A stretch of DNA of 64,000 nucleotides, from assembly GCF_016545825.1 (NCBI RefSeq), contig NC_052619.1, positions 4,541,501 through 4,605,500 on the forward strand, read 5' to 3'. The DNA comes from Eucalyptus grandis (lineage: Eukaryota > Streptophyta > Magnoliopsida > Myrtales > Myrtaceae). The position numbers and the translations under genes are program-made. Positions 45,225 through 56,383 of the stretch are shown here, piece by piece (position 1 is the first letter of the stretch; every line of letters begins with the position of its first letter). The notes beneath the pieces were generated by a model. That model ran no database searches, was not told the DNA's origin, and worked only from the letters and a program-made list of their open reading frames with translations.

Positions 45225-45985
45225 AAGTTAATCTTTCGGAATAGTTACCAAAAAGTTTTAACTTATTGTACTTTTACCAATTTAATCCTAAATTTTTTTA
45301 ATTTTACGAATTAAGTCCTAAAACTTTACATGTTTTGCCAAATAAATCCATCCGACTAATTTTGATCAGAAATCAATGATATGAATGGCAGTTGTCTTAT
45401 ATGGTATAGTTGGTACTGATGTGAACAATTTTTATCAAAATTTTAAATTTTAAATTTTCTTTTATTTTCCCAATTTTATTTTCTTATCTTTACCTTCCTT
45501 TTCTTTTTCTTTTTAATTATAGCTGGCTTGGTGGCCGCAGGCAAGGGTTGTGGCCCTTGTTTAGATTTGGGCTAGAGCATTGTGGTTGCGGGCGAGGCTA
45601 GCCTCACATAGACCATCACAGCCACAAGCAAGGCTACCTAGCCTAGCTTTGGGTGAGGCTAGCCTTGCTTGTGGTTGTGATGACCTCACCCTGTGGCCAA
45701 TAAGGGCTTGACGACCTTTGCCGACCACAGTAAAAATAAGTAAAGAAGGAAAAGAGACAAATATAAAATAAAAAATATTTAAAAAATGTCAACATCAAAG
45801 CTATTTGTACCACGTAAAATGGCCAACATCCATATTAGTGATTTTTAGCTAAAATTGATTGGATATACTCAATTGGCAAAATCTGAAAATGTATATGACT
45901 CAAATTGGTAAAGTAAAATTTAGAACTAAATTAGCAGAAGTGCAATAGATTTAGAACTTTTTAAATAATTTTTGTTAATTGTTCT
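45225..45985. mobile_element. TIR element, unit 2 copy of the 18190-18925 family
   Basis: Closely matches unit 1: same degenerate inverted arms and GCGAGGCTAGCCTCAC core. It includes a short local duplication of TTAATCTTTCGGA at its left edge. Confidence 0.6.
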
Positions 45986-46176
45986 GAATAGAAATAAATT
46001 GAAAAAAAAAAAAAGTTCAACAATCGATGACGGTGGGCATGGCGAGGAGGACGGTAGAAATGGCGTGGAGGGCCATGGAAGTCAGCCAGCCGCCTACGAG
46101 GACGGAGATAAGCTAGATCAATTTGAACCTGCCCGAGTATATCTGTCCAATCCTCTCCCAGTCCGAGTATCTTCAT
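45961..46176 (-). CDS. delta-T2: unidentified small ORF (71 aa)
   Basis: MKILGLGEDWTDILGQVQID followed by an Arg/His/Pro-rich part, aligned with delta-T1 with few changes. No known domain. It ends in a poly-Phe run from an A-tract, which argues that the C-terminus is not functional. Confidence 0.25.
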   Translation of the reverse strand: MKILGLGEDWTDILGQVQIDLAYLRPRRRLADFHGPPRHFYRPPRHAHRHRLLNFFFFSIYFYSEQLTKII

Positions 46177-47442
46177 TTCGGGGTGATTGGAGGTGGTGGC
46201 AGCTATCTAAAGCGATAATACTTATGTAACGCAAACATGGATGACATCTCAGCATTTCTGTCCAAGCACATAATGGAAGAACGAACATGATGAAGTTCAA
46301 TGACCCAGTTGCATAAAAAAAAGTCTTAAGGACTATATTGTGCAAATTGAATAAGTTCAAAAACCCTCCATGCCATTATCCCCTCAAAAAAAAAAAAAAT
46401 TCCATTAAATGTGACAATTTGCTAATATAGGTAAGGATTAAGTCCGCGACAGCGAGAGGTCCATACGAGGCACGTTTGTTGAAAAGGGAATATGTGCGCG
46501 ACTGGTTGGGCTTCTATCCATTTCGCAATCGCTGATAAGCTTCTCATAGGCCTACTCTTGTGACATCCCGATTTTCCAATTCTGGTTTCAATTAAATAAG
46601 TCGGGCATTTCATCTTCGCGTCTATAGCTTTCTTCTCTGAGCTGATCACTCACGAGATAACTAGTCTATCGTGAAGCCGTTAAGGAATCTAAACGCAATA
46701 GACTTGAGAATTCGACCAGAAACGACTCGACCGTACTAATGCCGCAAGGGTCATTACGGCACGGACCGATTAGAGACCGGAGATAGGTCGATTCAACGTA
46801 ACCATGTAATTCGGTATGGGTGATTCCATCTAATTGCACAATTCTTGTTGATCGGCACTAGACCGATTTCTCTATCGTTTTGGTACTCGTGTCCGTATTT
46901 GAAACCTTGAGATTTCTACGACAATCAAGAGTCGCCAATGTGTTGAAGATGCACTTTGTGGCTTGAAAATAATCAACCACGGAGTCAATTGTACGAAAAT
47001 TCCTAAAAGCTACCCGGTAGATTAGGACGCGCTAAAGTCGCGCCGCATTGAATTTAACCGTGAAATTTAACCCGATTACAGAAATTGGAAGTTCCGTCAA
47101 GTCACAATTCATTTTAGGAATGTCGACTCATCTCCGTAAGATTTTTCTACAAACCGAGATTTTTGCGTAAAATCAAAGTAAGGTCATTTTATGTTCGGGA
47201 TTATCGAGGGCCGTTTTAATCGAATCTTCGGGATGCAAGTTGGATCATTTGATGGGGAAATGTCATGAGAAGGTCAAGGACACATGGGTTAATTTAATTG
47301 AGCTTCAATTGAATGGAATTGATTGAGAATTGATTAAATTAAGTGTACAAGAATTGGACCCCGGCGGAAAATGAAATTGAACCCATTGGAATGAGGTTGT
47401 GGGAGATAGTGGAAGGTGACATCATCCATGAGGTCATGGTGG

Positions 47443-47465
47443 GGCCAAAGAGAGAGAGAAAGAGA

Positions 47466-47516
<51 letters not shown>
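47443..47516. repeat. (GA)n microsatellite in the solo LTR
   Basis: About 35 GA dinucleotides with a few GAAA interruptions at the left, followed by a pyrimidine-rich CTTCTTCTTCC stretch, as in plant 5' untranslated regions. Open frames across it are repeat artefacts. Confidence 0.95.
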
Positions 47517-47519
<3 letters not shown>

Positions 47520-48614
47520 GGTCTTCTTCTTCCTCCCCTTCTCTCCTGTCGCTGCCTCTCTCCCCCTCGTGTTCTTGCTGTGCGAAGAACCCAGCAAGTC
47601 GAAGAAGACCTCAGCAGCTCCCTCTTCCGCCGTGCACCGCAGCTGGAGTCGCCACCGTTGCACGCCGTCGCCTCACCGCTGTTCCGTCCGTCTCAGTCTC
47701 CATCTCGCCGGCTCCTCTGTTCCAGCAGCCATTCCAGATCTGGGGAAGCTTAGCCGGAGCCGTCCAGCTCACCTCCGGCCACCGTGAAGCCCCGCCTAGG
47801 TCCGGTTCAGCTCCTCCGCCCATTCCCGACCCCAATCAGCCCCGGATCCGCCCTTTCCCGGCCTCAACCAGCAGCGAACAGAGAGCTGGAAAATGGGTAT
47901 CGCAGCGAAGGTTTGGCCCGTTTTGGTCGGCTTCCCGACCCCGGAAGCTAGGCCCGCCTTGGAGACTATCGACCCTCGCGTCGTCCTTGTCGTTTTGAGC
48001 CGTTCGGATCGTTAATCCGGTGAGTTTATCCTCTAATTCTTGCTTAGTGAGTTAATGACGCTTAGGGGTGTTTAGATTAGTCTAATTAGGTTTATGTGAT
48101 TAAATTATACTATTTTAATATAAATTAGATTAGTTGTATGCTTAGTTTAATGGATGTTTAATTAGGGCTAATTGTATGTTTAAATTAGTGTAATCTAATT
48201 TAAGCCCTAATTGATTATTTTTAATTAAATAATTATTTCGAATTTTTAAATATTATTTTATTATTTTATATTATTATAATATAATATTTAATTATTTAAT
48301 TTTCGGAATTAAATTTAATTATTTAATAATTTCGAAAATTATGTCGGGATGGCTAGGTCGTTAGAATTTCGCGCGATCGCAGCAAAGTGCGGTCGGTTTG
48401 TGTTAATTGTATGTTTAAATTGAGAAATTGAGTGATTGATGATTATGGTTAATAATTCCAAAAGTGTGGAATTGTGTGAAATTGATGAAGTTGTGGTATT
48501 TAACTTGAAAATACCCGGTGTTAGCTTTAACACCGTAATTGCTTTGTATGACTAGTTTGAATCGTTGGTTGTTATTGGATTGAATATCCAGTTCTATGGT
48601 TTATTATTGAATGA

Positions 48615-48678
48615 TCAGCTTTGGCGAGCATTTGTTTATATATATGTATCAGCTTGGGCGAGCAATTATGATATACAC

Positions 48679-48722
<44 letters not shown>

Positions 48723-49043
48723 ACTTCTGGTGAGCTAATATCGTTTTATCAGCTTGTGCGAGATGATCGTTTATCAGCTTGTGAGAGCAACGATCCATAT
48801 ATCAGCTTGTGCGAGCTATCATCTATGTATATATCAGCTTGTGCGAGCTACCATCTATATCAGCTTGTGAGAGCATTGCATCCATTTCAGCTTGTGCGAG
48901 CCATAATTGTATTGATGGATGAATAGATGGTATGGTTTAATAGATGATATGAATTGATAGATATGTGAATCGTATGATATCAATTGGATTGACTGAATTG
49001 ATAGACCGATGGGTATGTCGGTAGATTCAGCTTGTGCGAGCAT
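48615..49043. repeat. Spaced 15-bp motif array in the solo LTR
   Basis: TCAGCTTGTGCGAGC or a one- to two-base variant occurs about ten times, with unrelated AT-rich spacers of 15-120 bp between them, plus an (AT)n run at 48676-48718. The motif is unevenly spaced, so this is not a simple tandem repeat. Confidence 0.8.
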
Positions 49044-50367
49044 TGTTTGAATATGAATTGTCGACGTGCGGGAAAGGGACTGAGGCGAGGTAAGCCCTCC
49101 ATCCTATTTGTGTGGCTAGAGCGCCCTAAGGCGTATTTTCTCCCTAATTGAGTTTTAGATGGTAGGACTCGCTGAGACGTAGTCTCATCCCGGTTGTGGG
49201 ATAATATTTCAGGTCCCTAGATGACGGTCGTGGAGGACCGGAAGTCCTGGAGTCCGGAAGGTGGAGGCTGAAGAATCGGTGAACGTGTATGACAAGTTGG
49301 TCATAGGACAGTTCCCTAGTTGTTGAGCCTGTCTATTTTGTAGACAATTCAGTGTTGTATATAAACCTATGTGTTTATAAGAAAGCTTGTTTGGTTGTGA
49401 TTGATTGCCTGCTTTTCTATCCCAAGTTAAATGTTGTCAGGGATTTGTTTCGCTTCCGCATGTGAAATATAAAAATGAATGGGTCGGCGACGTGTCCTGG
49501 GAAGTCGCATTTGAATCGACCAGAGTGGGATGTTCGCGCACTCGGAGGATCGGGGCGTGACAACTCTTACATCGGATACAGTTTCTTACTCAGGGGAGGT
49601 TAAGTTGGAGTTGTTTATCCTAGACAATGTGCTTCTTAAGAGATGCAATAAATCGAACAAATTGGAACCATTGAGCGTGGTAACCCAATGATAAAGGAGT
49701 CATATTTTTTTCATGAGATGACAAATTCGAGTTATGTTATAAGCTGATCTCTAGCTAGCTTGTGTCTTGGGTATTTATTATTTAGGATTAATACCACGAA
49801 AAAACCCAAACTAGTACTCTTATAATAAATTTATCTCAAAATATGAATATTAAAGACCCCAAACTAGTATGTCCGTGATAAATTTATCCAAAATGATTTT
49901 GTTGATAACAAAAAGACTTCAAACTAGTATATTTATGATCAATTTATCCACTGTTAGTTTCGGTTATATTAGATTAATACTATGAAAAATTACAAATTGG
50001 TACATTAGATCTAGTAAATGGAGGGTAAAACTCCAAAATGTTACACCCATTAACTATCACATTGTCCTTGGACGAAAATGCCCTTTATTGGTTGGAAGAT
50101 TTTGTTGATTGGCAAGGTCAAATCCTTCTTTGAGATTGAGGTGGCCACTTTATGCTCTTATTTGAAATAAAATCCAATTTATAACTTTTTTTAGGAAAAT
50201 GAGAACACTTTAAGCCTTTATTTGGAATTTTTCCTTCATTAACCATTTATTTGTTCATTGCAAGTCGAGATTGTAAGAGTTCTAGTGAAAAATAAAAGAG
50301 ATAGTTGATTTACCGACCATTAGTTGACTCATCAACATCTTAATTTACAAGTGCAATAGATACTTAA

Positions 50368-51189
50368 CGGGAAAAGTATTACAAAAGCCCTAGTCCTATT
50401 GCCTTGATACCAATTTAGTCACAAACCTTTTAATAAGTCCAATTTAGTCCTAAACCATTTAATATAGGTACCAATTGAGTCCATCCATTCAATTTAAGCT
50501 AAAAATGATTGAGGTGGATGTCGGCCGTATTACGTGATACATTACATGGCACAGCTAGTGTTGACGTGGATATTTTTGTTATAACTTTTAATAATTTTTT
50601 TGAACTCCTTTTTTTTTTTTTTTAATAGCCTGTGCTGGTCCAACAAAGACCATGGCTAAAAAGGGCAAGCATTGGTGAGGTCACTATCACTAGATTTGGC
50701 AAGGTCGACCCTTGTCTAGCGAAGGGTGGCCTTGCTAGGCATTGCCTAGGCGAGGGGGTTGGCCTTGTCGCGCCTTGTTGAGGTCGGCCTAGCCTAGGCA
50801 AGGGTTAGCCTCACTAGATTTGGCGAAGGCGACCTTTTCGGTTCTTACCCTCACCTAAGCGAGACTTAGTGAGGGTTGCCCTCCTCACCGCCAGCATGAC
50901 TCTTGCCACCCTTGCTCAAGCGACGCCAACCCTCATCGGCACCGGCCATGAAAGGACAAAAAAAGAAAAAAGAAGAAGAAAATAATTATTAAAAAAATAT
51001 TTATGTCAGTATTAGTCATGCCATATAATATGATCGGTGTTCACATTAACAATATCTTATTTAAATTGGTCAAATGGACTAAATTAGTACCAATGTAAAA
51101 ATATTTAGGATTAAATTAATTCAATTAAAAAATTTACGATTGAATTGATATTAATGCAACATATTAATATTTTTTTTGGGTACTTTTCC
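50368..51189. mobile_element. Mutator-like TIR element, unit 3 copy
   Basis: Homologous to 10997-11734 and 20321-21133, closest to the unit 2 copy. Same ends (CGGGAAAAG / CTTTTCC) and GC-rich core. Confidence 0.7.
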
Positions 51190-52042
51190 TGATATTAAAA
51201 AGATTAAATAAAATTAGCTTGGTCAAGTCAAATTCTATCTTCTAGTTTAACCTCAACCCGTGATCGAACCTGACAAGGATATCCATGTTTGCAACTCATT
51301 GTGCTCTTGACAAAACATCAACGTTACGTTGAAATAAAAGTTCAAAATATTTTCTCCGGAGTGGTTTTTGGATACGATAATGCCCTGTTTTTGGATACGA
51401 TAATGCCCTTTGGAGGAGACAAATTAGCCAATACTTTTGTTTTACGATCAGTACAATTGATTAGTCGATTTTTTTGAGATTTTTACTTTTGTGTCCTCGG
51501 ACTTTACGAAGTCACGCTAAATGAAAATTGAATTCGAGATCTTACGCTGTCTCTGAAAAACTTTGTCGCCAAAGCCAAATAAAAATATACAAAATGTTGC
51601 AAATATCATCCTTTCACTCAAATAGACTGGACTTGACATGCAGTGATTGGCTTGCATGGTGGATAATGCGACACTCGTGTAGCGGGAAATAAATATATTG
51701 AGTCTTGTTGTAGCTTATCGATCTTCACCGGTAGTTATTCAGAAAGTCATGATAAATTATGCTTTTAAACTACTACGTTGAGATTCTTATTAGTACTTTT
51801 AGGAGACGTGGCGAAAAGGCATAGCGATATCGACTCGACAAACAAACCAAACTAAATTCTTTTGCCATTGGCTGTGTATTCAAGGAAATCAATTCAGCTA
51901 CATGAACAGAAGTATGTGGGAACCCTAATTAACGGTGGAGAGGATCGACAGTGAATTTTATTTCTATTGTTTCCTTAAAACAGCATCGAAAATGAGGGGC
52001 AATCGAACAGAAAGTTTAATAGTCGAGGATCATTTGAAAGCT

Positions 52043-52374
52043 TCACCAGTGCTTGTCGACATGCCCGGTTCCACTTCCATTAACACTCAACTTGCTCACC
52101 GCCATCTCTCCGGATCGGCTTCCACCTGAAAACGTGTGTTTAGTTAGTCTCCACTCAGACATTGTCGTGTTCAAACTTTGAAATGTAAAAGAACATAAAT
52201 TTCGAAGTGTGAAACCGATCTCTTTGCATCACCTATGTTCACTTTCCTCGAAAGCAAACCGTTCTTAATCATCACGTCGGCTGTTTATCCGTTCAGCCTG
52301 CGAATTGCCTTTTCTCATTTGTGCATGCATCGATAGAGGTTGAAGTGCTTACCGTTGCTCACCGGGCGGCGGCG
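52043..52374 (-). pseudogene. alpha3: truncated secreted-peptide gene
   Basis: Exon 2 (52125-52043) is intact and identical to alpha2, ending GSGTGHVDKHW, with an intact acceptor and donor. Of exon 1 only the last 22 bases remain (52374-52353). Upstream, the sequence switches to the core of the long-TIR element (GAGCTCGAGCCTCAC), so the signal peptide, start codon and promoter are deleted. Confidence 0.8.
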
Positions 52375-52690
52375 AGCTCGAGCCTCACTAGCCTGGGGCA
52401 AGGCTCGAACTGGCCTGTGGAAGAGAGCTTAAGAGGAAAGAAAGAAAAGAGAAAAAGAAAAGGAAGGAAAAAAAAATTAAGAAATTAAGAAATTAAAAAT
52501 CAATTTTAAAAATAAGAAATATTGAAAATGAGTGCACATAGGAAAAGATTTTCCTTACTAAATGATGTAAAATATTTTCTAGTTCATCTTTGAATTTCAC
52601 TGAGCATCCGAAAATATAGTTATTTTCTTGAAAAATGGGTTTTTGGAAATAATTTTTAAAATTACCACATTTTCTACAAAATGATGAAAG
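52375..52690. mobile_element. Long-TIR element, right-end remnant, unit 3
   Basis: Corresponds to about 14080-14393 of unit 1 and 30366-30620 of unit 2. Its left two thirds were removed in the deletion that truncated alpha3. Confidence 0.6.
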
Positions 52691-52794
52691 CCTAAGAATA
52701 CTTTACAATAGTCCTATATTAAAGCTCACTTCCTCTTACATTGAAAGAAAAGGTTATTATGGCATTGGTGTTCCCAAGCATTTTTTATTTGTGC

Positions 52795-52797
<3 letters not shown>

Positions 52798-52831
<34 letters not shown>
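52798..52831. repeat. (AT)n microsatellite
   Basis: Pure AT run at the site where unit 1 has (TA)n(TG)n. Confidence 0.95.
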
Positions 52832-52838
<7 letters not shown>

Positions 52839-53129
52839 ATTAACAATGGGGTCCTAAACATGTTCGATTGTTGTCCTTTAGTCATATGCTTGGACGAAAA
52901 TGTTATTCCCGAATAAGTTCCTCCTCCATCCCTTGGGACAAACAAGGGGTAGTACAGAAATATTCACCTGTCAAATGGCCGTTCAGTGCTTGCGTGGCAA
53001 CCACATATTGTCAATGTGGCTTTTACAGCTTTAGAAAATTAAAAGATGCATGAAGTTAACATCACTGAACAGAAAAGAATTGAAAACACAATATAACAAA
53101 GAACCTTCAAACAATCGATGATGGTGGAT

Positions 53130-53248
53130 GGCGCAGGGGGCCACGAGGTTCAGCCACCCACCCACCTACAAGGACAAAGATTGGCTAGGTCAATTTGAAC
53201 CTGCCTGAGTATCTCTGTCCAATCCTCTCTCAGTCCGAGGATCTTCAT
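53130..53248 (-). other. delta-R3: repeated small ORF start
   Basis: From 53248 on the minus strand MKILGLREDWTEILRQVQID, ending in RWVGG and a stop. Homologous to delta-R1 and delta-R2. Function unknown. Confidence 0.25.
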
Positions 53249-54289
53249 TTCGAGGTGATTAGAGGCGGTGGCACCTATCTAAAACGATAACAATTATGTA
53301 ACGCAAATATGGATGTGATCTCAGCATTTCCGTCCAAGTAAATAATGGAAGGACGAGCATGAATGTACAAATACGAAGTTCAGTTGCACAAAAAGTCTTG
53401 AGGACTGTACCGCGCAAATTGAAAAGTTCAAGAAACCCACATCCCATTATCCCCCCTCCCCGCCAAAAAAAAAAAAAAAATCCATTAAAATTGTGACAAT
53501 TTGCTAATATAGATAAGGACTAGCTCCAGCGACAGTGAGAGGTCCATTTGTGGCTTGATTGTTGAAAAGGGAATTTGTGAGCCAACTGGTTGGGCATCTA
53601 TGCATTTTGAAATTGCGGACAAGCTTCTCATAGGTCTACTCTTACATCGGATTTTGTTTTCTTGTTTAGGGGAGGTCAATTTGGAGTTGTTTATCCTAGA
53701 CAATGTACTTCTTAAGAGATGCAATGAATCGAACAAATTCGAACCATCGAGCGTGGTAACCCACTAATAAAGGAATTATATTATTTTTCACAAGATCACA
53801 AATTTCAGTTATTTTCACGTGGATCTCCAGCCAACTTGTGTCCTGGACATTAATAATTTAAACTTTTTCTCTTTTAAGACATCAGTAGGACTGTAGTAAT
53901 GGGTTCATGCACCTATACCATGGATTAGTGGGTTTGTAGTTTTTTTCTTCTTCTTTTTCACTATCTTATCCGATTTCAAAAGAATTACAACAGTTCATGT
54001 TAAATTAGATCAAATTTGAGATCTCCTGCTTTCTTCCAAAAACTTTTAAATACTTTCAGAATATACCGTTCCTATCAATTCAAGCCAAATAAGAGTATAC
54101 ATATTGCTGTGGATATCACATTTGTACTTAAATAGATAAGTCTTGGTATGCTGTGATCTGGAGCCTGAAATAAATATATTCAGATTCGTCGAAAAGGCAT
54201 AGGTTTGATAAACAATCAATTTACATTTCTTCCATTCGCAGGTTATTCAAAAAAATCATTTGAGCTCCATAAACAAAAATTTGTGGAAA

Positions 54290-54798
54290 ACTTTAATTAA
54301 CCGTGGAAGTATAGAAAACGAATTTTTCATTTCTTGATAGCACAACCGAACAGAAAAGCTAATAATCGAGAATCACTTGAAAGATTCCCATGGCAGGCAT
54401 GGTCTCCAAGGAAGGAGCTTCGAAATGCTACGACGAGGGTGACGTTTACTATCCGACTTGTTCCACGAACAAAAATTTGGTTAATCACCGTCTTTTCGAT
54501 ATTACTTCCTCCTGAAAACGTGCACTTACTATTTAGTTAGTTAGTCTCCAATTCAGACATTGTTATCTTCGAACTTCGAATTCTTAGAGTACATAACTTG
54601 TAAAATGTGAAACCGGTTTCTTTTGTATCCCCCATCATCACTTCTCTCGGAAGCGATTTTTCTTAATCGTTAAGTGGGCGATTTATCTGGTCAACCCAAG
54701 TTTTGTGTTTTCTCATTTTGCGTGCATGTATAGAGATAGAACACACCGTTGCTCATTGGGCGGGCGCCAAAGACAAGAGAGGCCTTGGGAAGCATCAT
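54290..54798 (-). pseudogene. beta3: decayed paralogue lacking the signal-peptide core
   Basis: From the ATG at 54798 the frame gives MMLPKASLVFGARPMSNG, the same hydrophobic-core deletion as beta2. The exon 2 acceptor TTTTCAG is kept here (near 54513). Exon 2 homology GGSNIEKTVINQIFVRG runs to about 54300. Confidence 0.65.
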
Positions 54799-55703
54799 AT
54801 GTTCTCTTTATCGTTGCGTGGTTGTACAATGTATAAAGATTTAGAAGGAATGAGAGTGCTATATATAGACCACATGGAGTTGAAGAAAAGCCGCTGATTG
54901 CGGTTCAAAAGTTTCTCCGTGGACCGACTTTGGAAATACGGATGAGCATCTTCTCCGAAAGAATCACTATTGGGTGAGCTTTTGACGAGCCTCTCTTGGA
55001 CCAACCTGGTAGATTGGTCGCGAGCAAGAACTGCATGAACCCAGTCAATGCGAATGCACTTCATTCCAATTCTTGAATCATTTAATCTTATGTGAAACTT
55101 ATACTGTTCAATGGGCGAAATGGAACGGCCTCACGTCCTCTGGATGCGTACAAGATCTTGTGCTTTCTCTAAAATATTTTGAAGGTACTTTGGAACACGC
55201 TGTTTTTGTCAGCTCAAGCCCAACAAAAATATACTAAATATTGCGAATATCATCCTTTCACTCAAATAGAATAGACTCGAACATGCGGTGATTGGCTTGC
55301 ATGGTGGATAATACGGCAGTTGGGGAGCGGGAAATAAATATATTGATCTTCACAGTAGCTTAGAGATCTTTATCAGTAGTTATTCAGAAAGTCCTGGTAA
55401 TATATGCCTTTTTAACTACTACGTTGTGCTTTTTATTAGGAGTACTTTTCGGAGATGTGGCGAAAAGGCATAGCGATACGCATTTAACAAACAAATCAAA
55501 CTAAATTCTTTTGCCATTGGCAATGTATTCAAGGAAATCATTTGAGCTCCATTAAGAGAAGTACGTGGAAAACCCTAATTAACCATGGAGGATATTGAAA
55601 GTGAATTATATTTGTATTATCTCCTTAAAACACCAACGGAAATTAGGAGCAATCGAACAGAAAATTTAATAGTCGAGGATCAGAAGTATGTGGAAAACCC
55701 TAA

Positions 55704-56104
55704 TTAAAAATGTCCATCGGCAGGCGGGGATCTACTTGGAGCAACACCAATCTTTCTCACCGCCATCACCCCGGATCTGCTTTCTCCTGAAAACAAGCGT
55801 CTATTTAGTCTCCAACTCATACATTATTGTCTTCAAACTTTGAATTCTAAAAGAATATAACTTTCGAAATGCGAAACCGATCTCTTTTGTACCCCGAAAG
55901 CAGACCATTCTTAATCATCACATCGGCTGTTTATCCCTCCAGCCCACAATTTGCGTTTTCTCGTTAGTGCATGCATCTATAGAGGGTGAAGTGCTTACCT
56001 TTGCTCGCTGGGTGGGTGGTGGCGGCGACCTTCAAAGAGATGATCACGTGAGATGAAAGGGCTAGGAAAAGAAGGAAGACGAGATAGGCCTTGTGAAGCA
56101 TCAT
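55704..56104 (-). CDS. gamma3: two-exon small secreted peptide precursor (62 aa)
   Basis: Exon 1 is 56104-55999, exon 2 is 55786-55704; donor G|GTAAGC, acceptor TTTTCAG|GA, intron 212 bp, phase 1. Signal peptide MMLHKAYLVFLLFLALSSHV; exon 2 GESRSGVMAVRK and tail IGVAPSRSPPADGHF, the same as gamma2 with one conserved-block change (R to G). The TATA element is altered to TATTTATAA (56170-56178), and about 50 bp upstream of it are deleted relative to gamma2 (junction near 56235), so promoter strength may differ. Coding part intact. Confidence 0.65.
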
Positions 56105-56329
56105 TCTCTCTCTTGGAATGTATGATTCTACAATAGCCGTGTGTACATGCATAGAATCGGTGCGAATGCTATTTATAACAATGTCGACCCAACGATTTCA
56201 CGAGCAGCCGTGTATTGAGGTTCACACGTTTTGCGTCGCATAAAGTCTTTCCCTCTCTTTTGACTAGAGGGTCCATTACATCATGACGGACCCGGCAAGT
56301 TGATCGTGAGCGACGATTGCATGTATTCA

Positions 56330-56383
56330 ATGTGAAAGGGCTAGGAAAAGAAGGAAGACGAGATAGGCCTCGTGAAGCATCAT
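56330..56383 (-). pseudogene. gamma3': orphan 5' end of a gamma exon 1
   Basis: MMLHKAYLVFLLFLALS from an ATG at 56383 with its own upstream TTATATATA (56448-56456), breaking off at the same place as gamma2' (33804). The shared breakpoint shows that it predates the separation of units 2 and 3. Confidence 0.65.

Larger units (their letters stand above)
46559..49562 (+). mobile_element. Solo LTR of a gypsy (chromovirus/Tekay-like) element, 3004 bp
   Basis: Starts TGTGACATCCCG, ends GGGGCGTGACA, and is flanked by the 5-bp direct repeat ACTCT (46554-46558 and 49563-49567). Units 1 and 3 carry the uninterrupted site (CTACTCGTACATCGG in unit 1; CTACTCTTACATCGG near 53636). No coding region, primer site or second LTR is present, so the internal part was lost by LTR-LTR recombination. 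End sequences of this kind are familiar from plant chromoviruses. Contains two microsatellites and a spaced 15-bp motif. Confidence 0.82.
20013..50068. repeat. Tandem segmental unit 2 of 3 (~9.8 kb net, 30 kb with insertions)
   Basis: Same order of modules as units 1 and 3, interrupted by an Ogre-like fragment (23445-30176), a copia element (34494-45013) and a solo LTR (46559-49562). Removing these leaves about 9.8 kb. Compared with unit 3 it lacks the segment equivalent to 14.31-14.73 kb of unit 1 (junction near 30613). Spacers 19.7-20.3 kb and 49.6-50.4 kb match each other closely and hold no gene. Confidence 0.85.

Noticed and set aside
47334..47787. Open frames of 109-136 codons across the (GA)n tract
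   Set aside because: They read through a dinucleotide repeat (Arg-Glu or Leu-Ser runs) inside a solo LTR; no support for a gene.
48615..49043. CRISPR-like repeat/spacer look of the 15-bp motif
   Set aside because: Repeat too short, spacing irregular, eukaryotic LTR context.
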